A stretch of DNA of 64,000 nt from assembly GCA_965209015.1 (NCBI GenBank), contig OZ242367.1, positions 1,922,001 to 1,986,000 of the forward strand, in the 5' to 3' direction. The position numbers and the translations under genes were made by a program. Source of the DNA: Bin80 sp965209015. Lineage in GTDB: Bacteria > Bacteroidota > Rhodothermia > Rhodothermales > Bin80. Under the pieces are notes generated by a model, which saw only the letters and a list, made by a program, of their open reading frames with translations, ran no database searches and was not told the DNA's origin. The stretch's first letter is position 1, and each line of letters begins with the position of its first letter. Below are positions 56,977-64,000 of the stretch, in pieces.

Positions 56977-59880
56977 CTAAAATAAGTCAGCAACTAGGCG
57001 TAAAACGAAAGACCGTCCATTGTAGTCCCAAGGAGTACTTTCAGGACGAATATTTCCTTGGCTAAGGGTTTCATCCGGGTGTGCATCCGGTACTGTGTCA
57101 AACAAGTTATCGACTCCAATAGCAACCTGATAATCACCTAAGAAGCGATATCCAATTTCAGCATCAACAATGACAGCAGAGTCATACTCATCCAAGAGAC
57201 TTGAACCGTTGGAGGTAGCACATGCGTTACTATTATTGCGGCAGGCAAACCAACCATCATAGTAGTTCAGCCGTAGCATACCACTGAGGGCTCCACGTAC
57301 ATGTCGTCCCATCGCCACAATCCGATTCTTAGGATTGAGATCTTCTGTTTCTAACTGCCGACGTGGAGAAAGCAAGCTAAGCTGAAATGGAGTGCTCAAC
57401 GTCTGGTCTAGGAACTCATTGATCTGCCGAGGGGGCGAGAAAGATTGTAAGGCCGTGGCCGTCCAATTCCAAGCAAACGTAACTTGAGTCGCATTTCCAG
57501 CCTCAGTTTCAGTGTCATATGCCAAGAGGAGATCAATTCCTCTGGTTCGGGTATCAAAATCGTTGGAGAAAAATTTAACTTCCTGTAAATTCTCTACCCC
57601 CCCTAAGAGATCTGCCTCATCCATAATATCTTGAATTTCTTCTGTAAAGGCAATATTACCCGTAAGTGAAATTCTGTCCTGTAACGTGATATCAAAATAA
57701 TCAACCGTGAGCGTAAGATCTGACGAAAGATCCATGACCGTCCCAAGAGATATACTTCGAGCTGTTTCCTCAGTCAACTCCTGACCGCCAAATGCAAGCG
57801 AAATTGGATGCGTTGGAGGTAGCTGACCTGTTTCCACAAGCTGATCTCCTTCACCCGAGAGAGCGGTCTGCAATGCCCAAAGATTCGCCTGACCTGGAGT
57901 CGGAGCTCTAAAGCCGGTAGAAACAGTCCCACGCAAACGAATCCGGTCGGTCGCACGGTATAAAGCGGCAAGTTTTCCCGTCAAGGTTGATCCGAAGTCG
58001 TTATAATAATTCTCATAGCGTGCGGCAATCCCGAGAGTCCAACGTGTAGTGACATCCGTTTCTAGGTCTACATAGGCAGAAACATTCGGACGATTCCATG
58101 AACCTGCAAATCTGGGATTAAGTCCCTGATATCCATTTGAACCAACACTGAATCCCTGAGGACCATAGTCTCCGACACGATATGAATCTTCGTCCCCCCC
58201 TTCGGTTGTAAACTGTTCAGTGTGATATTCTAATCCAAAAGCAACGTTCAATGGCGTTTCAAAGGAACCAACATCCACTGGTAGGGATCCTGCCGCGGCA
58301 ACAGTAATTTCTTCCTGCTCATATCCACGGGGATCAAATGTTGTTGGAGAATCGGGTCCCATAGATGCATTGATGGTATTATAAATGAAATAATCAATAT
58401 CACTATTGCCATAGGAAAAGCTCAGATCCCATTGGAAACCGTCCTGAAGGCCTCCGCGGATGCCTCCGGTCGCACTTAAATCATAGATATCTGCTCCAAA
58501 TCGAGGGGTAAATCCGCCAGGAAACAACTGATTAAAGAGAAAGCAGTCTCCATCATACTGCGTAATAAATGCTTCAACCGTAGCAAAATCAGCTTCAAGA
58601 TCGGGGACAACTTCGCTACATACGATATCATCATTTTGGTTCAGATCAGCCACAGCTCGAGCGCTGCCATTCCTGAACACAGCATTTCGGGCACTTGATG
58701 TGCCAGGAGAACGAAAATAAAATCCACCTTCGGATCTGCGTTGACCATATCCGCCAAAGGCATATGCATGGATGTTGTCATTGATATCCAGTCCTGCATT
58801 CACGAATCCAACAAGTGAATTGCTAACATGTGGACTCCCCCATATCTGGGCGGGTTCATTTACGGGATATCCTCGCTCTTTGAGCGCGCCCTCGTCACGT
58901 CGTAGACCACTGCGAATTGTGGGTTGAGCATCGCGATACTCAAAACTAAGATTCAGAAAACCTCTATTGGTTAGGGGAAGCCCAACATTAGCAGCTGCTA
59001 AAATACTGGCACCAGATCCTGAAAGAGCATGATCTGAAAGTCTCTGGTTAGCAGCAGTAACTCCACGTAAATTTGCATCTTCACCCCCTCCATATTGGCT
59101 GGCCTGAAATCGTGCATGTACTCCCCGATTACTGTCGCGGAGTTGCATGTTGAACACCCCAGCAACTGCGTCAGCACCATACTGTGCAGTGGCTCCATCT
59201 CTCAAAACTTCAACCTGCTTCAAGGCAATGCTGGGAATCATATTCATATCAGCCCCTTGAGAACCCGTATTCAGAGAACTGCCGAGAAGAGCCATTGAAG
59301 CAGAGCGATGGCGGCGTTTTCCATTCACTAATACGACTACATTGTCAGGGGAAAGCCCTCTAAGAGTGATTGGTCTAACGAGGGTAGCTTCATCATCAAT
59401 TCCATGGCGTTGGACATTATAAGAGGGAATCTGTGTACGCAATATATCGTCCATATCTGAGCTGGACTGAGCAGCTAAATCTCTTGGTCCGAACACATCG
59501 ACAGGGACAGCAGAGTCTTTGGCAAGCCGAGGTGTACGGCGAGTTCCTACAATAACAACCTCGTCTAATCCGAGAATACTCTCGAACATGCGAACGTTAA
59601 GTTCGGTCATATCCTCCGGGACAAGTATCTCCTGGGTACTATACCCTACGAATCGAAAGACGAGTGTATTTCCGACAGCAGGGACAGAGATGGAATAGGC
59701 ACCCTCTGAATCAGTAGTCGTACCTGACAATGTACCCTTAACGATCACCTGAACACCAGGAAATGGTTCCTCGGATTCAGCATCCGTAACTGTACCAGAT
59801 ACCGTGAGTTGTCCAACAGCCAGTGGTACAATTAGAAACAGGGTGAGAGCAAATAATATTGGAGTAACAATATATTTCAT
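56977..59880 (-). CDS. TonB-dependent receptor with carboxypeptidase-like domain
   Basis: A 967-residue outer-membrane receptor. A signal peptide (1-23), a carboxypeptidase-regulatory-like domain (about 24-100, LTVSGTVTDAESEEPFPGVQV), the connecting EVVIVGTRR segment, a plug with ITLRGLSPDNVVVLVNGKRRHRS and QVEVLRDGATAQYGADAVAGV, and a large barrel ending SFVLRLVADLF. There is no STN domain and no sigma/FecR pair, so it is probably constitutively or globally regulated. It stands alone with its own promoter and terminator. The start codon lacks a Shine-Dalgarno site and has an A-rich leader. Substrate unknown. Confidence 0.94.
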   Translation of the reverse strand: MKYIVTPILFALTLFLIVPLAVGQLTVSGTVTDAESEEPFPGVQVIVKGTLSGTTTDSEGAYSISVPAVGNTLVFRFVGYSTQEILVPEDMTELNVRMFESILGLDEVVIVGTRRTPRLAKDSAVPVDVFGPRDLAAQSSSDMDDILRTQIPSYNVQRHGIDDEATLVRPITLRGLSPDNVVVLVNGKRRHRSASMALLGSSLNTGSQGADMNMIPSIALKQVEVLRDGATAQYGADAVAGVFNMQLRDSNRGVHARFQASQYGGGEDANLRGVTAANQRLSDHALSGSGASILAAANVGLPLTNRGFLNLSFEYRDAQPTIRSGLRRDEGALKERGYPVNEPAQIWGSPHVSNSLVGFVNAGLDINDNIHAYAFGGYGQRRSEGGFYFRSPGTSSARNAVFRNGSARAVADLNQNDDIVCSEVVPDLEADFATVEAFITQYDGDCFLFNQLFPGGFTPRFGADIYDLSATGGIRGGLQDGFQWDLSFSYGNSDIDYFIYNTINASMGPDSPTTFDPRGYEQEEITVAAAGSLPVDVGSFETPLNVAFGLEYHTEQFTTEGGDEDSYRVGDYGPQGFSVGSNGYQGLNPRFAGSWNRPNVSAYVDLETDVTTRWTLGIAARYENYYNDFGSTLTGKLAALYRATDRIRLRGTVSTGFRAPTPGQANLWALQTALSGEGDQLVETGQLPPTHPISLAFGGQELTEETARSISLGTVMDLSSDLTLTVDYFDITLQDRISLTGNIAFTEEIQDIMDEADLLGGVENLQEVKFFSNDFDTRTRGIDLLLAYDTETEAGNATQVTFAWNWTATALQSFSPPRQINEFLDQTLSTPFQLSLLSPRRQLETEDLNPKNRIVAMGRHVRGALSGMLRLNYYDGWFACRNNSNACATSNGSSLLDEYDSAVIVDAEIGYRFLGDYQVAIGVDNLFDTVPDAHPDETLSQGNIRPESTPWDYNGRSFVLRLVADLF

Positions 59881-60614
59881 TTAATTATTTGGCTTTTTTT
59901 AGTAATTAACTTGAATTTGAGAGACAAATTTATAAATAAACCGCAAGAGCAGTTGACCAACAGTATACAATATAACCCAACAGATAAGATTATACACTCT
60001 ACGCTCGATTAGTTTACAAAACGGCGGTTAAATTGTCAAGTTTGCGAATGTTCCTAATAATACATCAACCGCTCAAACAAGAAGATGAAACCTATTACTC
60101 CAAAACTGCGGTTTTATCTATTTGCCTACTGGAAAATCTTGAATCTTTAGTAATTAAGATGGGTTGGGTATTTTTGGGAGCCTAATGAATACAAATCCAT
60201 TCCTCCGATACTCACATTGGCAAACCGCTGCTTATTTCAATATTATCTTTCAGGGACTCTGACGTTATTGATCCAGTAATGATACTTTCCCCCGCCCAAT
60301 TGCTGACCTCATGAACGATGGAAGTGAGGATTCCCTATAGATGATTATTCAGAGTATTGGCCGGCTTATTTCATGGCCTCGAGGCTTCAGCGCCTGGCCA
60401 ATTAATCGCTTTCTATATTTCGTGAGTTCATCATTTATTGCATCATAAATGAAAAGCTTAGGCTGAGGACCTATGATTTCCTGTCCAAATATAGTGTGAA
60501 GAATAATTCTACCACAATTTTTGGAATGAGACCACAGTCAATAATCATCCAAGCGAACAAAACCTCAATTTTGTCAGGACAAGCAATCGTCGGATTGAAG
60601 ATTCCCCTCCATCG
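59881..60614. other. Gene-free stretch carrying the receptor promoter
   Basis: About 730 AT-rich bases. Apart from the promoter at 60011-60039 I see no gene. On the minus strand, short open pieces near 60380-60600 do not form one frame and have no recognisable pattern. Confidence 0.45.
60011..60039 (-). promoter_or_regulatory. Sigma-70-like promoter of the TonB receptor gene
   Basis: On the minus strand TTGACA (60034-60039) is followed after exactly 17 bases by TAAACT (60011-60016). The -35 box is a perfect match to the sigma-70 consensus and the -10 matches four of six. It predicts a leader of about 120 bases before ATG 59880. Confidence 0.5.
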
Positions 60615-62624
60615 TTATCTCCCTTCGGAGACAACCTCGGTAGGATTGAGGAGGCGTTGCACATGCCGACTTGCATCCACACCTCTTGGTAACCATTGCC
60701 TATCCCCTTCAATCATCAATGATTCTTCCGAATTTTTTCCTTCTTGCTCCCTAACCCATATTGATACCCAATTACTTTGAAGACATTTCAGCGCAGAGTG
60801 TACGACAGCATCATTTTTACCGTGGCGAACAATTACCGCAGCGTCAGAAAGGCAGTAAGCAATAGCATGATGCTGCTTGAACGTGGACGAGGTCAATTTG
60901 GCAGGCGGAGCACTCGGAGGCAGAGCCGATAGAGATACCAGTTTTTTGTCTATAATAAATTTCTTGAGGGGAGAGGTGCTAAAAGATTTTTGCAGACCAC
61001 CTGGGAGTACAGCTATGCATTGTCCACCGTGATCCAATGAAGATTCAATTGCATCTTTTTCGATCTGAGCTCTATTTACTGAAACCAATACACTCTTTGC
61101 CTCTGCAACAGCAACAGCAAGCGAACGTGAATAATTCAGATCGATATCCGAAATGCCTCTTGAAGACCCCAAAACCATTATTTTTTTGCCCTGAGAAAGC
61201 AAAGGACGGTCACCAGAACCAAATAGAATGGCTGGACAATCATACCTTAGCTTCCTCTTGAGCACCTTGGGATAATCCTTATCTCCGCGAGATAATATCC
61301 AAATACCTGCTTTATGCCAATTCTCAATTTCTGTGGTAAGTTGTTCTTGTCGTGATTGACTCAGTAATGTCCTAATCCTATCAGTGGAATTGTTTTGCTT
61401 CTCCGCGCACTCCAAAATATCGTCAAGTGATTTAGTCAAGAGATTCTCTGGTGTGAACTGATGGTCCAAAAGCCATTTTGCAAACTTTCCCCACTCCTTA
61501 AAGCCTAATGGACTCACTTCGTCGTCGCAATCACTCAGTAATTGCGTCGTTAGCAGAAGTACTGCTAAGGTTCTTTGATTGCCATTACTATGGGGATCCA
61601 GTCCTTCATTCGACTGGGGCTTTGGTGGGATTACAGTTTTCACTCTTTCTTCCTCAATGCCGAAGATGATGCGAATATGTGCATATTCGTCTTCGTTCTT
61701 TGGCAAAAACTTTCCTTTTCCTTTCCCTTTTGCTTTTATCTTCTTCTCTTCCTCAAGGGCATCATTTACTGACCGCATAGAATCCGTATCTCTCATCCAC
61801 AACGACACCCAATCTTTCCCCAGATTATCTCTTGCACCAGACCATGTTCCTCCTTTATCAGCAGAGTGGACAACCACAGCAGCATCCGACATACAATAGA
61901 TGTAGTGATTTCGTTGCATAGCTGCACTGATAAATTCAAAGCGGGTAAGCTTGACTTCTGGAGAAGTTGGTGATATCAGGACTAGTCGCTCTTCCAATAG
62001 ATACTCCCTCGTGTCTTTGGACATGGACTTTTTCAACAGATCATCCGATAATATGCCAACTGCCCTACCCCCACCTTCAAGGGCACCCCACATCGCTTTA
62101 CGATCAACCCCTCGTGCACCGCCAGAAATTACTGTAATCCGTTCGCTTGCGGCAGCCTGTCCAAGTTCCTGTGCGTAATTCAAATCCTCATCGGGTGCAT
62201 TGCGAGATCCCACCACGGCTAACCCTCCACTGTTGAGTAAAGATTTGTCCCCAACCCCGAAAAGAACCGGCGGCGCCTTGTCTTGAAGTCGTTGATTTAG
62301 CCTGGTAGGGTACTCGTCATCAAGATAAGTGACAATCCAAATTCCCTTATTCTCCCACTCAGATATAGTAGAAGCATGGGCCAATCCACGTTCAAGCAAG
62401 CGGCGGATATTATCGATTGATGGCCCTTTTGGTTGCATCATACATTCACTAAGTACCGATGGATCAACTTCAAGAAGGTCTCCTGGACATAATACATTAT
62501 TTTTAAGACATTTACGGACTTTCCTCCATTGTGCTAATGTGAGTGGTTTCAGCCTACCCGAATGTTCCTTGCCAAAAACTGCTGTCAGAAGTAGTATAGC
62601 CTCTGCGTCCTTAGAGAGTTCCAT
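60615..62624 (-). CDS. Tandem DprA/SMF-like protein (two Rossmann domains)
   Basis: A 669-residue protein from ATG 62624, nearly twice the size of ordinary DprA, which loads RecA on incoming single-stranded DNA. It contains two homologous halves. Half one (about 85-285) has VVGSRNAPDEDLNYAQEL at 137-154 and SGGARGVDRKA at 167-177, an intact SMF motif, then EGGGRAVGIL. Half two (about 430-625) has VLGSSRGISDIDLNYSRSL but reads SVNRAQIEKDA where the SGGxxGxD motif should be. A Lys/Gly-rich linker (about 295-306) and polar sequence join them. Each half starts with a helical N-terminal region. It is 114 bases behind a RecQ-zinc/phosphoribosyltransferase gene in the same direction, so it is unlikely to be the housekeeping dprA. 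Confidence 0.85.
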   Translation of the reverse strand: MELSKDAEAILLLTAVFGKEHSGRLKPLTLAQWRKVRKCLKNNVLCPGDLLEVDPSVLSECMMQPKGPSIDNIRRLLERGLAHASTISEWENKGIWIVTYLDDEYPTRLNQRLQDKAPPVLFGVGDKSLLNSGGLAVVGSRNAPDEDLNYAQELGQAAASERITVISGGARGVDRKAMWGALEGGGRAVGILSDDLLKKSMSKDTREYLLEERLVLISPTSPEVKLTRFEFISAAMQRNHYIYCMSDAAVVVHSADKGGTWSGARDNLGKDWVSLWMRDTDSMRSVNDALEEEKKIKAKGKGKGKFLPKNEDEYAHIRIIFGIEEERVKTVIPPKPQSNEGLDPHSNGNQRTLAVLLLTTQLLSDCDDEVSPLGFKEWGKFAKWLLDHQFTPENLLTKSLDDILECAEKQNNSTDRIRTLLSQSRQEQLTTEIENWHKAGIWILSRGDKDYPKVLKRKLRYDCPAILFGSGDRPLLSQGKKIMVLGSSRGISDIDLNYSRSLAVAVAEAKSVLVSVNRAQIEKDAIESSLDHGGQCIAVLPGGLQKSFSTSPLKKFIIDKKLVSLSALPPSAPPAKLTSSTFKQHHAIAYCLSDAAVIVRHGKNDAVVHSALKCLQSNWVSIWVREQEGKNSEESLMIEGDRQWLPRGVDASRHVQRLLNPTEVVSEGR

Positions 62625-62738
62625 GTGTTATCCCGTCACTTCTTTGCCTAAGGTATTAAGATCATATAGATTCTATCTTACGTATTTATTCCATTGACTG
62701 ATCCTGAGAATATTTTCTGAGCACAGTCCATTGATTTG

Positions 62739-63641
62739 TCAGCTATTAGCAGTGGAAGTTAATGCAACAGGATATACTTCACCTGAACCAGCTCGGCGCA
62801 TAAGCGCAGTGGCTACTGTGAATGTCCAGCCAGAATCTACGATGTCATCAACCAGAAATACTGGTGTATTTGGAACCGAGTCGGCGATGGTAAATGCTTC
62901 GTCAAGATTATTACATTGTCGGAATGAGTTCTCCTGCAGTTTCTGAGGAGCACTCTTGCCTGTCGCAGTGAGTACATCAAGAAACTGCAACCCGAGTTTA
63001 TTGGTTAGCCGCTTCGCGAATGAAGGTACTAGATCAGGATTTCTGGCCGAGGGGATGCAGGTGACCCATCTCGGATATGGTGTTGGACGCCACCTCTCAT
63101 TGATCATCTTAGCCATCGCATCAACAAGTTCATCTCTAAAATAACCCTGAGATTTACCCTCTTTCACGGATGTACCCCAACCTGAATCCGCCCAACATGA
63201 TAGTACTTTACCCTCTGATGCTTGTAAATCCTGTGTTAAGTCTCCCGAAAAACCGTACACGGGAAGTGCATCTGGTGGGATCCGTTTGCGTGGTTTGATT
63301 GAAAACTCCAGCTTCTGCAAGAATTCTCTAACTTCAAGTATCATCTTTCTAGTATACTCCAACTGTATCAGCGGATGACCAAGACAATTGTCACATCGCA
63401 TACAAATAGATTCACTCGTGTCATTAAGTGCACGCTGTAAGAAAGCCATTCGGCAATCCTGCGTATGGATATAATCCTGAATCTCATTCCATCCAATTTC
63501 TCGTTGCTGCAGAAGTCGTTGAATTCGATCCCGATCAAATTTGAATTTCACCTGCGTACGACGCCAAGTATTCCCGTCTTTGGCTACGGGAGATGGATTC
63601 TCCACAGAGAGAAACTTGAAAACCTTGGTGATCTGTTTCAA
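62739..63641 (-). CDS. RecQ-type zinc region fused to phosphoribosyltransferase, helicase part missing
   Basis: A 300-residue frame from TTG 63641; the frame is closed by a stop at 63663-63665 and no ATG occurs before residue 65. Residues 35-90 match the zinc-binding part of RecQ helicases: C63, C80, C83 and C86 in DCRMAFL and ICMRCDNC. Residues about 125-300 form a ComF-like phosphoribosyltransferase with PRPP loop VFLVDDIVDSGWT at 261-273 and CIPSARNPDLV. Full-length relatives carry DEAD/helicase domains before the zinc region; none is present in any frame of the 260 bases upstream. It is either a 5'-deleted remnant or a shortened functional form. All visible key residues are intact. Confidence 0.75.
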   Translation of the reverse strand: MKQITKVFKFLSVENPSPVAKDGNTWRRTQVKFKFDRDRIQRLLQQREIGWNEIQDYIHTQDCRMAFLQRALNDTSESICMRCDNCLGHPLIQLEYTRKMILEVREFLQKLEFSIKPRKRIPPDALPVYGFSGDLTQDLQASEGKVLSCWADSGWGTSVKEGKSQGYFRDELVDAMAKMINERWRPTPYPRWVTCIPSARNPDLVPSFAKRLTNKLGLQFLDVLTATGKSAPQKLQENSFRQCNNLDEAFTIADSVPNTPVFLVDDIVDSGWTFTVATALMRRAGSGEVYPVALTSTANS

Positions 63642-63901
63642 AATTGGGATGAGATATAGATTTTATGCATTTGAGGGATGATTTGGTGCTCAGAGTTTCA
63701 TTTCTTGGTCATTATGGTCTAAAAATCGCCTGATTGACGAACTTCCACCTTGTCAACGATGGCGAATATTATGGAGGGATCCATCTAGCTTTTCGTATAA
63801 ATTTTTATCAATAGATGTCGCACGCTAGATCACATCATTTCATGATTCCTTGTACCTATGATCTCATATAAGTGATAACATTTGTGAATTGGCGGGAAAT
63901 T

Positions 63902-64000
63902 TTATTGAAGTTTAGATGCTTCCCAGTGTCGGTCCAACTCGGCCAAGTCTGCTGCATTTATATCTCCCACATTTGCTTCCACATACTCAAACCGGCTTCG
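63902..64000 (-). CDS. mazG: Probable MazG-type NTP pyrophosphohydrolase, 3' end only
   Basis: The last 32 codons of a gene entering from the right edge: RFEYVEANVGD then ADLAELDRHWEASK and stop. The RFxYVE...LxxLDxxWExxK pattern fits the C-terminus of MazG proteins, which hydrolyse NTPs. The visible part is short, so the name is tentative. It points in the same direction as the RecQ-zinc/PRTase frame, 260 bases upstream of it. Confidence 0.45.
   Translation of the reverse strand, partial: RSRFEYVEANVGDINAADLAELDRHWEASKLQ

Noticed and set aside
60470..60614. Open stretch continuing in frame for about 50 codons past the stop of the tandem DprA gene
   Set aside because: It could suggest a longer ancestral C-terminus, but the protein already ends where homology of the second half ends and the extension has no start or motif.
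1..64000. CRISPR arrays, complete insertion sequences, prophage or rRNA genes
   Set aside because: I looked for regularly spaced repeats, transposase motifs with terminal inverted repeats, phage structural genes and rRNA and saw none.

Overview
The window is a 64 kb chromosomal segment of a Gram-negative bacterium of the Bacteroidota/Rhodothermota group. The placement is an inference from gene content: TonB-dependent receptors with carboxypeptidase-like N-terminal domains, FecI/FecR-type regulation, a DUF4249 lipoprotein beside a receptor, a DUF3276 PUR-alpha-like protein, a DUF4175-like protein and the bacillithiol enzyme BshC. Rhodothermia or Balneolia fits best, but no rRNA is present to confirm it. 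Most of the window is ordinary, densely packed housekeeping DNA with one tRNA.

Layout. 1-8 kb: end of a large DUF4175-like coiled-coil protein, a DCC thiol protein divergent from a chromate transporter, etfBA, an NTF2-like secreted protein and a beta-propeller protein. 8-16 kb: an RND efflux operon whose pump gene is interrupted by one in-frame TAA, divergent from an intact RND pump. 16-22 kb: class II DAHP synthase, an HPF-like protein, an M32 carboxypeptidase, tRNA-Thr(CGT), and a hydrolase/NTF2-like pair. 22-28 kb: a two-gene trans-3-hydroxy-L-proline to proline pathway, an SDR-mnmA-lipoprotein operon, ridA and apt. 28-32 kb: an ECF sigma/anti-sigma operon carrying two exported coiled-coil proteins that share a C-terminal module, then radA. 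32-42 kb: an MlaE/F/D lipid transport operon, an HD hydrolase, DUF445, dusB, a PLDc_N-like membrane protein, an ENPP-type phosphodiesterase, folD and an MscS channel. 42-52 kb: a BtuF-like protein, a Dph6-like PP-loop ATPase, bshC, a bifunctional-nuclease family protein, hisC, hisD, a PUR-like protein, a purine nucleoside phosphorylase and recX. 50-56 kb: sigma factor, FecR, TonB receptor and DUF4249 lipoprotein in one run.

56-64 kb is the accessory part. Gene density falls, there are two long gene-free stretches, and a second TonB receptor stands alone with its own promoter and terminator. The most unusual locus is at 60.6-63.6 kb. A 669-residue protein carries two tandem DprA/SMF-like domains, the first with an intact nucleotide-binding motif and the second with that motif eroded. 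It lies just downstream of a protein made only of a RecQ-type zinc-binding region fused to a phosphoribosyltransferase. The helicase domains expected in front of the zinc region are missing and there is no ATG start. This looks like a mobile or defence-type DNA-processing module, either partly decayed or adapted to a helicase-free form. The window ends inside the 3' end of a probable mazG.

Searches were not possible, so all family names rest on motifs read by eye.
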